Positions 32,458-41,393 of a stretch of DNA of 64,000 nt are shown here, piece by piece. Both the position numbers and the translations under genes were made by a program. Each line of letters opens with the position of its first letter. Positions within the stretch are counted from its first letter, which is position 1. This DNA comes from Massilia rubra (lineage in GTDB: Bacteria; Pseudomonadota; Gammaproteobacteria; Burkholderiales; Burkholderiaceae_D), in contig NZ_VUYU01000011.1 of the NCBI RefSeq assembly GCF_011682065.1, forward strand, positions 1 through 64,000. Direction: 5' to 3'. The notes below the pieces were generated by a model, which was given only the letters and a program-made list of their open reading frames with translations, did not search any database and was not told the origin of the DNA.

Positions 32458-33999
32458 TCAGGCTACGGTGACGGGAATCTTGCCAACGCTCGACAGAGAT
32501 TCAATCTTCGCTGCCCATTCCTTTGGACCGGTGTTGTGCACCGAAGTTCCGTTGGAATCGACCGCCACCGTGACCGGCATGTCGATCACGTCGAACTCGT
32601 AGATCGCTTCCATGCCCATGTCGTGGAAACCGAGCACCGTGGCGCTCTTGATCGCTTTCGAGACCAGGTAAGCCGCGCCGCCGACCGCCATCAGGTAGGC
32701 CGACTTGTGCTTCTGGATCGACTCGATCGCTGCGGGACCGCGCTCGGCCTTGCCGATCATGGCGATCAGGCCGGTTTTTTCGAGCATCATGTCGGTGAAC
32801 TTGTCCATGCGGGTGGCGGTCGTCGGACCGGCCGGGCCGACCGCTTCGTCGCGCACCGGATCGACCGGGCCGACGTAGTAGATCACACGGTTCTTGAAGT
32901 CCACCGGCAATTCTTCGCCTTTGGCCAGCATGTCCTGGATGCGCTTGTGCGCGGCGTCGCGCCCGGTCAGCATCTTGCCGTTCAACAGCAGGGTCTGGCC
33001 CGGCGTCCACGAAGCGACTTCTTCTTTCGTGAGCGTGTTGAGGTCGACGCGGCGCGATTTTTCGGTATCCGGTGTCCAGTGCACGTCAGGCCAGCTCGAC
33101 AGCGCCGGCGGCTCGATGTAGCTCGCGCCCGAACCATCGAGCACGAAGTGCGCGTGGCGGGTGGCGGCGCAGTTCGGAATCATGGCGACCGGCTTCGAGG
33201 CCGCATGGGTCGGGTGCATCATGATCTTGACGTCGAGCACGGTCGTCAGGCCGCCCAGGCCCTGCGCGCCGATGCCGAGCGCATTGATCTTGTCGCACAG
33301 CTCGATGCGCAGTTCTTCGGTCTTGTTCTGTGGGCCGCGCAGTTTGAGTTCGTACATGTCGATGTCGTCCATCAGCACTTCCTTGGCCATCAGCATGGCT
33401 TTTTCGGCAGTGCCGCCGATGCCGATCCCGAGCATGCCCGGCGGACACCAGCCCGCGCCCATGGTCGGCACGGTTTTCATGACCCAGTCGACCAGCGAGT
33501 CGGACGGGTTGAGCATGACGAACTTGGACTTGTTCTCCGAGCCGCCGCCCTTGGCCGCGACCTTGACGTCGACGGTGTTGCCTTCGACCAGTTCCATGTG
33601 GACCACGGCCGGCGTGTTGTCCTTGGTGTTCTTGCGTTCGAACTGCGGATCGGCCACGATCGAGGCGCGCAACTTGTTGTCGTCGAAGTTGTACGCGCGG
33701 CGCACGCCTTCGTTGACGGCGTCGGTCACGGTGCCCGAAAAACCTTCGAAGCGCACGCCCATGCCGATTTTGAGGAAGACGTTGACGATGCCGGTATCCT
33801 GGCAGATCGGGCGCTTGCCCTCGGCGCACATGCGCGAGTTGGTCAGGATCTGGGCGATCGCATCCTTGGCGGCGTCGCTCTGTTCCGACTCGTAGGCGCG
33901 CGCCAGGTGGGCGATGTAATCGGCCGGATGGTAGTAGCTGATGTACTGGAGGGCGGCGGCGACCGATTCGATCAGGTCTTCCTGCTTGATGATAGTCAT
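32458..33999 (-). CDS. fumA: Fumarate hydratase, class I (Fe-S, single chain)
   Basis: This 513-residue iron-sulfur fumarase converts fumarate and malate in the TCA cycle. The alpha part (residues ~1-280) has the cluster ligand regions RPICQDTGIVNVFLKIG, MGAGWCPPGMLGIGIGG and MIPNCAATRHAHF. The beta part (from about 310) has LLLNGKMLTGRDAAHKRI, YYVGPVDPVRDEAVGPAGPT and ATRMDKFTDMMLEKTGL. The single fused chain matches E. coli FumA/FumB in size. Such enzymes are oxygen-labile; a stable class II enzyme may exist elsewhere. It is the first gene of a likely operon with murI. Confidence 0.95.
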   Translation of the reverse strand: MTIIKQEDLIESVAAALQYISYYHPADYIAHLARAYESEQSDAAKDAIAQILTNSRMCAEGKRPICQDTGIVNVFLKIGMGVRFEGFSGTVTDAVNEGVRRAYNFDDNKLRASIVADPQFERKNTKDNTPAVVHMELVEGNTVDVKVAAKGGGSENKSKFVMLNPSDSLVDWVMKTVPTMGAGWCPPGMLGIGIGGTAEKAMLMAKEVLMDDIDMYELKLRGPQNKTEELRIELCDKINALGIGAQGLGGLTTVLDVKIMMHPTHAASKPVAMIPNCAATRHAHFVLDGSGASYIEPPALSSWPDVHWTPDTEKSRRVDLNTLTKEEVASWTPGQTLLLNGKMLTGRDAAHKRIQDMLAKGEELPVDFKNRVIYYVGPVDPVRDEAVGPAGPTTATRMDKFTDMMLEKTGLIAMIGKAERGPAAIESIQKHKSAYLMAVGGAAYLVSKAIKSATVLGFHDMGMEAIYEFDVIDMPVTVAVDSNGTSVHNTGPKEWAAKIESLSSVGKIPVTVA

Positions 34000-34018
34000 G
34001 GCTATGGTTCTCGTTGGC

Positions 34019-34633
34019 TTAGTGGGGAGTCTTGGACTGGTTCTGGGTGCCGATCATGATGCGGTCGGTGTAGGCGATTGCCAGTGCCGAGAGCAGGAAC
34101 ACGATGTGGATCACGGTCTGCGCAATCAGCGTTTGCGGCGTGTACGCGTGGGCGTTGATGAAGGTCTTGAGCAGATGAATCGACGAAATGCCGATGATCG
34201 CCATCGCCAGCTTGGTCTTGAGCACCGAGGCGTTGACGTGCGAGAGCCACTCCGGCTGGTCCGGATGGCCTTCCAGGTGCATGCGCGAGACGAAGGTTTC
34301 GTAGCCGCCGACGATGACCATGATCAGCAGGTTGGAAATCATCACCACGTCGATCAGGCCCAGCACCACCAGCATGATGGTCGCTTCGTTGAGCTTGGTG
34401 GCGGGCGCCATGCCGGGCACGGTGACGGCGGTGAGGATGTGTTGCAGCGATGATGCATCGCCGAGGACGGCGCCGATCAGGTCTTTCAGTTCAACCCAAA
34501 AATGGAAGACATAGACGCATTGCGCCAGGATCAGCCCCAGATACAGCGGCAACTGCAGCCAGCGGCTCATGAAAATGACGTTGTTTAACGGGGTCAGCTT
34601 GCGCTGCTCGGTCGGGATGATCGGTTCAGACAT
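34019..34633 (-). CDS. YqhA-family (UPF0114) membrane protein
   Basis: This 204-residue inner-membrane protein matches the UPF0114/TIGR00645 pattern. It opens NNVIFMSRWLQLPLYLGLIL, then has EATIMLVVLGLIDVVMISNL and LLIMVIVGGYETFVSRM. Next come the loop HPDQPEWLSHVNASVLKTKL and the helices AMAIIGISSIHLLKTFINAH and TVIHIVFLLSALAIAYTDRI. Four helices are predicted; function is unknown. MSEPIIPTEQ is the start. Longer open frame upstream has no membrane-protein character. It lies 19 bp before the fumA start on the same strand. Confidence 0.85.
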   Translation of the reverse strand: MSEPIIPTEQRKLTPLNNVIFMSRWLQLPLYLGLILAQCVYVFHFWVELKDLIGAVLGDASSLQHILTAVTVPGMAPATKLNEATIMLVVLGLIDVVMISNLLIMVIVGGYETFVSRMHLEGHPDQPEWLSHVNASVLKTKLAMAIIGISSIHLLKTFINAHAYTPQTLIAQTVIHIVFLLSALAIAYTDRIMIGTQNQSKTPH

Positions 34634-34926
34634 GAAAGGCTTGGCTCCAGAGTAAGGCAAAAATTTTCGCTGCGTCATTTTACCAGCGCTTCGCCCGCCT
34701 GCAGATAGCCGGCTCGGTCCGGCAGCGTATTGATCTGGCGCAAACCACAGGCGAGTCACCTTGGCGCGCCATTGATCTTGTCGTTAATGCAAGTGACCAT
34801 ACCGCTTTGTTGGATGATCCATGCTTTAATGCCTTGTTGTCCTTGTTCGCTATGTTGCAACGTAAGGGCGCAGTAAGCGAGCGGGATTAAGGTTTTAGCA
34901 AACAACACCACTAATGGAGACTCAGC

Positions 34927-36927
34927 ATGGCAGCATCAGATTCCCCCCAGCAGGAAAATCAGGGCTTGCAGGAAAGCCGCGTGTTTGCGCCGCCAGCCGA
35001 CTTCGTGGCCAAGGCCGCCATCTCCGGCATGGATGCGTACAACGCGCTGTGCGCCGAAGCCGCCGCCGATTACGAAGGCTTCTGGGCGCGCCTGGCGCGC
35101 GAGAATCTGGACTGGCACAAGCCGTTCACCTCGACCCTGGACGAGACCAACGCGCCGTTCTACAAATGGTTCGACGACGGCCAGCTGAACGTCTCGTACA
35201 ACTGCCTCGACCGCAACCTCCAGAATGGCAACGCCAATAAAACCGCCATCATCTTCGAAGCCGACGACGGCGCCGTCACGCGCGCCACCTACCAGGACCT
35301 GTACGAGCGCGTCTGCAAGTTCGCCAACGGCCTCAAGGCGCGCGGCATCAAGAAGGGCGACCGCGTCATTATTTATATGTCGATGTCGATCGAAGGCGTG
35401 GCCGCCATGCAAGCGTGCGCGCGCATCGGCGCCACCCACTCGGTGGTGTTCGGCGGCTTTTCGGCCAAGTCGCTGCAGGAGCGCATTATCGACGCCGGCG
35501 CGGTGGCGGTCATCACGGCCGACGAACAACTGCGCGGCGGCAAGCACCTGCCGCTGAAAAGCATCGTCGACGAAGCGCTGGCGCTGGGCGGCTGCGACAG
35601 CATCAAGAACGTCATCGTGTACAAGCGCACCGGCGGCAACATTGCGTTTACCGAAGGGCGCGACCTGTGGCTGCACGAGCTGGTGGCCGACCAGGCGGCG
35701 GAATGCGAGCCGGAATGGGTGGGCGCCGAGCATCCGCTGTTCATTTTGTACACCTCCGGCTCGACCGGCACCCCGAAAGGCGTGCAGCATGCCAGCGGCG
35801 GCTACCTGCTGTGGGCCGCGCTGACCATGAAGTGGAGCTTCGACATCAAGCCGCAGGACGTGTTCTGGTGCACCGCCGACATTGGCTGGGTCACCGGTCA
35901 CAGCTACATCGCCTACGGCCCGCTGGCGGTCGGCGCGACCCAGGTCGTGTTTGAAGGCATTCCCACCTACCCGAACGCCGGGCGCTTCTGGGCCAACATC
36001 GCCAAGCACAAGGTCAGCATCTTCTACACGGCGCCGACCGCGATCCGTTCGCTGATCAAGGCGGCCGATGTCGACCCGGCCGTGCATCCCTCCAAATACG
36101 ACCTGAGCAGCCTGCGCCTGCTCGGTTCGGTGGGCGAGCCGATCAATCCGGAAGCCTGGATGTGGTACTACAAGAACGTAGGCGGCGAGCGCTGCCCGGT
36201 GGTCGACACCTTCTGGCAGACCGAAACGGGCGGTCACATGATCACGCCGCTGCCGGGTGCGACGCCGATGGTGCCGGGTTCGTGCACCTTGCCGCTGCCG
36301 GGCATCATGACCGCGATTGTCGACGAGGCCGGCGTGGACGTGCCGAACGGGCAGGGCGGCATTCTGGTGGTCAAGCGGCCGTGGCCGTCGATGATCCGCA
36401 CCATCTGGGGCAATCCGGAGCGCTTCAAGAGCAGCTACTTCCCGGATGAGCTGGGCGGCAAGATGTACTTGGCGGGCGATGGCGCGATCCGCAACAAGGA
36501 CACCGGTTACTTCACGATTACCGGGCGCATCGACGACGTGCTTAATGTGTCGGGGCATCGCATGGGTACCATGGAAATCGAATCGGCGCTGGTGGCCAAT
36601 CCGATGGTGGCCGAGGCGGCGGTGGTGGGCAAGCCGGACGACACGACGGGCGAATCGATCTGCGCGTTCGTGGTGCTCAAGCAAGCGCGTCCGACTGGCG
36701 AGGAAGCGAAGAAGCTGGCGCTCGAGCTGCGCAACTGGGTGGCCAAGGAAATCGGCCCGATCGCCAAGCCGAAGGAAATCCGCTTCGGCGACAACCTGCC
36801 CAAGACGCGTTCGGGCAAGATCATGCGGCGCTTGCTGCGCGTGCTGGCCAAGGGCGAGACCATAACGCAGGACGTCTCGACGCTGGAAAATCCGGCCATC
36901 CTGGAGCAGTTGAAAGAAGCCTCGTAA
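34927..36927 (+). CDS. acs: Acetyl-CoA synthetase
   Basis: This 666-residue AMP-forming enzyme activates acetate with ATP and CoA. The phosphate loop is [19 protein letters not shown] (near residue 275). Acetate and CoA sites lie in [20 protein letters not shown] and [20 protein letters not shown]. The hinge Asp-Arg block is [20 protein letters not shown], and the C-terminal catalytic and acetylation Lys is in [13 protein letters not shown] near residue 626. Length is typical (about 650). GGAG seven bases before the ATG fixes the start. It is a single gene with 160 bp of unassigned leader upstream. Confidence 0.97.
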   Translation: MAASDSPQQENQGLQESRVFAPPADFVAKAAISGMDAYNALCAEAAADYEGFWARLARENLDWHKPFTSTLDETNAPFYKWFDDGQLNVSYNCLDRNLQNGNANKTAIIFEADDGAVTRATYQDLYERVCKFANGLKARGIKKGDRVIIYMSMSIEGVAAMQACARIGATHSVVFGGFSAKSLQERIIDAGAVAVITADEQLRGGKHLPLKSIVDEALALGGCDSIKNVIVYKRTGGNIAFTEGRDLWLHELVADQAAECEPEWVGAEHPLFILYTSGSTGTPKGVQHASGGYLLWAALTMKWSFDIKPQDVFWCTADIGWVTGHSYIAYGPLAVGATQVVFEGIPTYPNAGRFWANIAKHKVSIFYTAPTAIRSLIKAADVDPAVHPSKYDLSSLRLLGSVGEPINPEAWMWYYKNVGGERCPVVDTFWQTETGGHMITPLPGATPMVPGSCTLPLPGIMTAIVDEAGVDVPNGQGGILVVKRPWPSMIRTIWGNPERFKSSYFPDELGGKMYLAGDGAIRNKDTGYFTITGRIDDVLNVSGHRMGTMEIESALVANPMVAEAAVVGKPDDTTGESICAFVVLKQARPTGEEAKKLALELRNWVAKEIGPIAKPKEIRFGDNLPKTRSGKIMRRLLRVLAKGETITQDVSTLENPAILEQLKEAS

Positions 36928-36944
36928 GGCGAAATGCAAATTTC

Positions 36945-36973
36945 TTCATACTTCGCGGAATCTTTGCTATAAT
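36945..36973 (+). promoter_or_regulatory. Promoter of tRNA-Ser
   Basis: A perfect -10 TATAAT (36968-36973) lies 32 bp ahead of the tRNA, with a weak -35 TTCATA (36945-36950) at 17-bp spacing. Confidence 0.6.
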
Positions 36974-37005
36974 CTGCGGCTTCGCGAAGGCGGAGATGTA
37001 AAGCA

Positions 37006-37096
37006 GGAGAGATGGATGAGTGGTTGAAGTCGCACGCCTGGAAAGCGTGTATAGGTTCATAGCCTATCCGGGGTTCGAATCCCCGTCTCTCCGCCA
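37006..37096 (+). tRNA. tRNA-Ser (GGA)
   Basis: This is a class II tRNA with the acceptor GGAGAGA/TCTCTCC, the anticodon loop CTGGAAA (GGA) closed by CACGC/GCGTG, and a long variable arm (TATAGGTTCATAGCCTAT). The T-arm is CGGGGTTCGAATCCCCG and CCA is encoded after the discriminator G. Confidence 0.95.
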
Positions 37097-37106
37097 GAAA
37101 AAAATA

Positions 37107-37132
37107 AAAGCCACCCTCGGGTGGCTTTTTTG
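37107..37132 (+). terminator. Terminator of tRNA-Ser
   Basis: AGCCACC (37109-37115) pairs with GGTGGCT (37120-37126) and is followed by TTTTTT. Confidence 0.85.
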
Positions 37133-37141
37133 TTTTCTGGC

Positions 37142-37168
37142 GGAGAGAAGAAGAGCCCCTGCGGGCTC
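37142..37168 (+). repeat. 27-bp direct repeat, copy 1
   Basis: Identical to 38560-38586. It contains the hairpin GAGCCCCTGCGGGCTC, and similarity continues into GGGATTCGAAG. The two copies flank a 1.4-kb segment holding the PPOX-fold gene and an IS66 remnant. The remaining DNA from 37169 to 37485 shows only a GC-rich palindrome region and no gene. Confidence 0.8.
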
Positions 37169-37485
37169 TTCGGCGGGGATTCGAAGGGCTGGGCGTACTC
37201 GCCCAGCCCTCTCCGAATCGTCCATCTGCCACCGCTGCGCGGTGGCGCGCCGAAGGCGCCGCGCGCAGCGCACGCAAAAATATCACTCGATCAGGCCTCG
37301 CTCTCTAACACACGTCAAATCTCCTCAAACACAGCAAAGATCCTCCCCGCATATCCGCCAGAATAGCAACGTGCCGAAGAACTTTTGCCCCCTGCCCAAG
37401 CACAACGGTATCGCGTGTCATAGTGCCCCCTTTCGGCGAGGAAAATTTAGCCATGTCCATAGCTCCGCCAGGAAACCAAATAAAC

Positions 37486-37509
37486 AAGCCACCTCCAGGT
37501 GGCTTTTTT
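37486..37509 (+). terminator. Orphan rho-independent terminator
   Basis: AGCCACCT (37487-37494) pairs with AGGTGGCT (37497-37504), then TTTTTT. No gene on the plus strand precedes it within 300 bp. It resembles the tRNA-Ser terminator and may be a displaced copy. Confidence 0.6.
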
Positions 37510-37625
37510 GGTAAGCGTCGCCCTAACACCGTCTTAAGCCGCCCGGCAATTCAAGCGATGCAGGCATCACACAAAATCCCGGAACAAATCGACACCAAGT
37601 GTACGGGTCAGCGACACTGCCGAGA

Positions 37626-38252
37626 TCAATAAAGAGTTGTTGATAAACGCCGCGGCAAATCGGCATCATATTTTTGGCCATCAATTTCGTCACTACTCAA
37701 ATCCCCCAAGATTGTTCCAGGGCTTGGCAAATCCCCACGATCCCGATGCTTGGCCGGGTCCCAGAGATGCGAACGAAGTATCGCGCGTGAGCACTGGAAA
37801 AACACCGCGTTGACTTTCACGACCAATACGGAAAGCGGCAATTTGCCGTCGATACTGAAGCTTGACAGCAAACCCGGATCGACTTGAATCGATGCGGTAC
37901 CGTTGACCCGCAACGTTTCTCCAATCCCGGGTATCAAAAAGATGAGAGAGACCCGGGAATCATGCAGGACATTCCGCAGACTGTCTATTCGATTGTTCCC
38001 GCGACGATCGGGAAGGAGCAAGGTTAATTCGTCGTGGACCCGGACAAAACCAGCAGGGTCACCTCGAGGAGACACATCGAGACCGTCCGATCCGCTTGTT
38101 GCCAGGAGGGCAAACGGCGCCGCCTCGATGAATTTTCGATAGTGCGGATGAATGTATGCCACTTCTTTTTTCATTGACGCTGCGGCAGGCATTCCGTAAA
38201 TCCCTTCAAGCGCCGCGATATCCGAAACGATTTGACTGTCAAGCTGGATCAA
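37626..38252 (-). CDS. PPOX-fold FMN-binding protein (MSMEG_1061-like)
   Basis: This 208-residue protein has a split-barrel pyridoxamine-phosphate-oxidase-like fold. ALLATSGSDGLDVSPRGDPA near residues 48-67 and LLLPDRRGNNRIDSLRNVLH near 77-96 are the FMN phosphate-binding elements (the RRGNNRxDSLxNhh box is diagnostic of the MSMEG_1061 subgroup). VSLIFLIPGIGETLRVNGTA is the barrel end. The N-terminal SDIAALEGIYGMPAAASMKK helix is also typical. Members bind FMN or F420 and their reactions are mostly unknown. Its moderate GC content differs from the neighbours, and it sits between direct repeats with an IS remnant, which suggests acquisition. Confidence 0.8.
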   Translation of the reverse strand: MIQLDSQIVSDIAALEGIYGMPAAASMKKEVAYIHPHYRKFIEAAPFALLATSGSDGLDVSPRGDPAGFVRVHDELTLLLPDRRGNNRIDSLRNVLHDSRVSLIFLIPGIGETLRVNGTASIQVDPGLLSSFSIDGKLPLSVLVVKVNAVFFQCSRAILRSHLWDPAKHRDRGDLPSPGTILGDLSSDEIDGQKYDADLPRRLSTTLY

Positions 38253-38339
38253 GCTCTACTCCCTATATTGATTGATGGGCTCTTGCGGTCACAAGAGAAC
38301 CTCGGGCGATCGCCCCTCATGGCTGCTTGAATATCGATT

Positions 38340-38542
38340 TTACCCGAGCACATCTTTAACTGGCATCCATCGCGCGCGACTGCAGCCTGGGGCGGGGGCC
38401 TGGGCAACGTGTTCGCCGCCCGTGTCAGCGCCGGCGAACAGATAGTTGCGGCGACCGATGGCAACGCCCGCAGGGCGCGCTCGGCTGCCGAGTTGTCGAT
38501 CTCGAACATGCCATCGTCGCAGTAGGGAAGACGCTTACCTTT
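38340..38542 (-). pseudogene. IS66-family transposase remnant
   Basis: Two frames joined near 38473 read as the C-terminal catalytic part of an IS66 transposase: RLPYCDDGMFEIDNSAAERA, then after a one-base shift AIGRRNYLFAGADTGGEHVA and VKDVLG to TAA. The first block carries the last acidic residue of the DDE triad (E in EIDNSAAER). No ends or upstream domain remain; only about 65 codons survive. Confidence 0.75.
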
Positions 38543-38559
38543 TTTGTTTGTTTCATGGA

Positions 38560-38586
38560 GGAGAGAAGAAGAGCCCCTGCGGGCTC
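38560..38586 (+). repeat. 27-bp direct repeat, copy 2
   Basis: Same sequence and orientation as 37142-37168, followed by a similar GGGATTCGAAG stretch. Confidence 0.8.
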
Positions 38587-38690
38587 GTCGGCTGGGATTC
38601 GAAGCGTTGCGCATACTTGCGCAAGGGCGGCCTGCGGGATGTCGGCAAAGTCGTACTCCCCTGGCGCAGGCTGTTTTCACGGATGCGCGT

Positions 38691-39578
38691 TCAGTTCCTG
38701 TAAACCTTTACAGCATTGGCACTCTTGGCGCGCTCAACTGCTTCAACACTGTCCGGCAAGCCTTCATAGGCGGCGTCGTGGACGTTCTTCGGAACAAACC
38801 GTCCCATTCCCTCTTGTGCTTTCTGGTTTTCATACCTGAGCAAAGTGCGTAGATAGCTCAATTCGGGGTTGACTGCCATCACTCTCAGCTCAACGTGATA
38901 GCCGGCCTCGCTCAGCCTTGTGGTCAGCGCGACCAGCGAGTCCGCGTTTTTCGAGGTCTGGTCGATAATGAGGTTGCGCCGGCCATCAATCGCGTCGCTG
39001 GTCAGGCGTTTCGCCCATGTCGAGGCGTCGCTATGCGTCAAGTCGGCCGCTTCGCGGTCGTTCTCGCTCATGAGTTCAAAGTATGCCGGGTGACTCAAGC
39101 GAAGCTCGTTGGGGTCGACAAGGACATAACCGCCTTGCGTGGCAAATTCCTGTTTTGCTTGAGCGGTAAGCGTGCCTTTCCCTGATCCGGGCTGGCCGCC
39201 AGTGATGATCGCCATGGGCTTGTCTTGCGGTTCAACGCACGACAGATGATCTCGCGCAATGAGCGCGTAGAGTCTGTCGTGTTCGGCCTTGTCGAGTTCG
39301 TATGGGGGCGCGGTCCCGGTGTTCGCCAGCGCCTTGCATGCACGGAGAACTGGCCCGTACGTGGCGTTGATGTCTGCGATGGCCGCCTGGTCCTCGAGCT
39401 CGAGCGCCCTTGCCAAGGCCATCAGCGATCGCTTTTCATTTTCCCATTGCGCGATTTGCTTCATATCCGGGATCGCCTTATGCTCCTCCTTATATACACA
39501 CTGGGAGTAATAGCTTATCAAGAGGTGTAGTCTGCTTTCGGCAATGTCGTATTCTTCCCGTTTTTCGCTCTGGCTCAT
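38691..39578 (-). CDS. Zeta-toxin-family kinase with N-terminal helical domain
   Basis: This 295-residue protein has in its C-terminal part (from residue ~120) the zeta-toxin fold: Walker A GGQPGSGKG at 127-135, VLVDPNELRLSHPAYFEL, the substrate motif THSDASTWAKRLTSDAIDG, and IIDQTSKNADSLVAL. Such kinases phosphorylate UDP-N-acetylglucosamine and poison wall synthesis. The first ~85 residues form a helical domain (EESRLHLL-like helix, QIAQWENEKRSLMALARALE, IADINATYGPVLRACKALA). No separate epsilon antitoxin gene adjoins it. This recalls single-chain EzeT of E. coli, in which the N-terminal domain inhibits in cis. AAGGA seven bases upstream fixes the start. Confidence 0.85.
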   Translation of the reverse strand: MSQSEKREEYDIAESRLHLLISYYSQCVYKEEHKAIPDMKQIAQWENEKRSLMALARALELEDQAAIADINATYGPVLRACKALANTGTAPPYELDKAEHDRLYALIARDHLSCVEPQDKPMAIITGGQPGSGKGTLTAQAKQEFATQGGYVLVDPNELRLSHPAYFELMSENDREAADLTHSDASTWAKRLTSDAIDGRRNLIIDQTSKNADSLVALTTRLSEAGYHVELRVMAVNPELSYLRTLLRYENQKAQEGMGRFVPKNVHDAAYEGLPDSVEAVERAKSANAVKVYRN

Positions 39579-40141
39579 GATATTTCCTTTTTTGCGTGAG
39601 TCTCGTCTTGTAAATGTTTCGCGTCCATGAAACGACCGCGCGCGCGATCCAGGGCCGCTAAGCAAGCGCACGGAAATGGAGCTGGGCGGTTGAGAAAAAC
39701 CGAGGCCAAAGGCGCGGCGCGGTGATCGTTGTGGTGGCAGGTGCGACGGCTGCAACGTGCTGTTGAGCACACGCCAGTTTCTAATTTTACAACACCAGAG
39801 CCTGCATTTCTACTTGCGCTTAGCGGCGCCGCAGCATCCCTTGCCAGGGGGGGCGACATCGGATGGCCGGCCACCCGGCCTTGGCGGTCCAGCATTGGCG
39901 TCCTGGAAAATCAAAAATGACATCGGTTGCAATTAGACTTAGCCAGAAGCACACGGTTGGCGTGCGGCGCAGGACGGAAAAATTAGTCAGCATGCATATT
40001 TGTGGTATTTTGCCATTGCACAATCATGCGCCAGCCCACGTTAATCTGACTGCACCAAATGCCATAATGGCGCGTAGTGAGACAGTACTGTTGCGTTTCA
40101 AGTAGCAAAAAACCCGCCGCGCCTCACCCGGAGTCAGATTG
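39579..40141. other. 563-bp region without a supported gene
   Basis: The stretch upstream of the zeta-toxin gene holds an open frame on the minus strand (39575-39895) with no ribosome site, Arg/Cys-rich composition and overlap of the toxin start. I see no hairpin terminator and no repeat of note. Confidence 0.5.
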
Positions 40142-40960
40142 ATGACGCCTTGCCGACTTCCCGCTCGCCTGCTGGCACTGCCGCTGTGCTGCGTGCTGAG
40201 CCTGGGCGCGGTCGCCGGCATGGGCGGCGTCGCCAGGGCGGCCGCTTCACCGCCCGAGATGTTGTTGGCGAGCACAGACTGGTTGCCCTACACCGGGGCG
40301 CGTTTGCCGTTGGACGGCGCGGCGAGCGCGCTGGTGGCGACGGCGGCGGGGCGTTTTGGCTATACCGTGCGCTTCGCGTATTTTCCGTGGCGAAGGACCG
40401 TGCAGCTCGGCCACGACGATCCCCGGTTTGCCGGCTATTTTCCGGCCTACTACACGGAAGAACGCGCGCGCGATTGTCACTTGTCGGCGCCGATCAGCAC
40501 CAGCATCGTCGGCCTGGCTTATCTGAAGAGCGCGCCCTTGCATTGGCACAGCGTGGGCGACCTGGCCGGCATGAAGATCGGCGTGGTCGCGGGCTACGCC
40601 AACGGCGCCCCCTTCGACGCGATGGTCAAGGAGGGCAAGATCCGCGCCGACCTCTCGCGCGGCGACCTGCTCAATCTCAAGAAACTGCTGGCGGCGCGGG
40701 TGCCCGCGATCGTCATCGACAAGGCCGTGCTGCGTTACCTGCTATTTAGTTCCCCTGAGTTCGCGGGTCAGCGCGAGCAGGTCGTTTTTCACGACAATAT
40801 CCTCGGCGAAATGGCGGTACACATCTGTTTCCAGCCCACGAAAGTGGGGCTGAGCTTGCAGCAGTCGTTCAATGCGGCGCTGCGCGGCATGGATCTCGGC
40901 AAATTCGATGCGGCCTACTTCAGGGAGCTCGAAGCCGCCGAAAAATCTGGGGTGAAATAA
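40142..40960 (+). CDS. Periplasmic solute-binding protein (SBP family 3-like)
   Basis: This 272-residue secreted protein has a Sec signal (LLALPLCCVLSLGAVAGMGG, cleavage near ARAA-AS). The mature part opens MLLASTDWLPYTGARLPLDG, has FPWRRTVQLGHDDPRFAGYF and a second-lobe segment LAGMKIGVVAGYANGAPFDA, then a C-terminal SFNAALRGMDLGKFDAAYFR. This is the family seen as orphan ABC-type or two-component-linked binding proteins in beta-proteobacteria; no permease genes are adjacent. GGAG nine bases before the ATG sets the start. Ligand unknown. Confidence 0.8.
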   Translation: MTPCRLPARLLALPLCCVLSLGAVAGMGGVARAAASPPEMLLASTDWLPYTGARLPLDGAASALVATAAGRFGYTVRFAYFPWRRTVQLGHDDPRFAGYFPAYYTEERARDCHLSAPISTSIVGLAYLKSAPLHWHSVGDLAGMKIGVVAGYANGAPFDAMVKEGKIRADLSRGDLLNLKKLLAARVPAIVIDKAVLRYLLFSSPEFAGQREQVVFHDNILGEMAVHICFQPTKVGLSLQQSFNAALRGMDLGKFDAAYFRELEAAEKSGVK

Positions 40961-41164
40961 GCCGCGGCATCGCCATTACCGATCAAGCCATCACGCCCGC
41001 CGGGTGCCAGGTCTGTCAATCGGACACGGTCCCGGCTGTAGCACGTAGTGGGCAGTCTCTGGCCGCAAAGTGAGCCGCTGGCTGGCCCGGTGGGCAGGGC
41101 TTGCCTCGGCAGCCCAGTTCATCCCGCCCCCAGTGGCGATCCGCCAAGCGTTGTTTCAGCCTAT

Positions 41165-41341
41165 TTACATCCTGCCAAACTGCGATCCTGCAAAAAACAG
41201 CATGACAGTGCAGAAAGCAACAACGACTAAGGTAATGATCGCACATAGTTTGACGGCAACATGTGCTTCCTTGCTGGTCGCCAGTTCAAGCATGCGCGTA
41301 AAAATATAGGTGCCGATCATCAAACCAATAATAGGTATCAT
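41165..41341 (-). CDS. 58-residue membrane protein
   Basis: The minus-strand frame gives MIPIIGLMIGTYIFTRMLEL, then ATSKEAHVAVKLCAIITLVV and VAFCTVMLFFAGSQFGRM. Two membrane helices are separated by a short charged loop. The coherent hydrophobic pattern and ordinary codon use support a real gene, although the ribosome site (GAAAG) is weak. Function unknown. It lies between the solute-binding protein and a lipoprotein gene. Confidence 0.65.
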   Translation of the reverse strand: MIPIIGLMIGTYIFTRMLELATSKEAHVAVKLCAIITLVVVAFCTVMLFFAGSQFGRM

Positions 41342-41393
41342 GTGTGCTTTCAGGTGAGAGTCCCGGCGCGAAAATCGCGCCGGCTTAGTAAGA

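Noticed and set aside
32536-34059. 507-codon frame antisense to fumA
   Set aside because: No recognisable domain, whereas the fumarase on the other strand is complete.
34936-36939. 667-codon frame antisense to acs
   Set aside because: Mirror of acetyl-CoA synthetase codons; His/Arg/Gln-rich and without ribosome site.
36507-37286. Minus-strand frame running through tRNA-Ser
   Set aside because: It translates a tRNA and flanking palindromes (the familiar ERRGFEPR artefact) and the end of acs.
39575-39895. 106-codon frame ahead of the zeta toxin as an antitoxin
   Set aside because: Cys/Arg-rich, no ribosome site, overlaps the toxin start, and does not resemble epsilon or other antitoxins.
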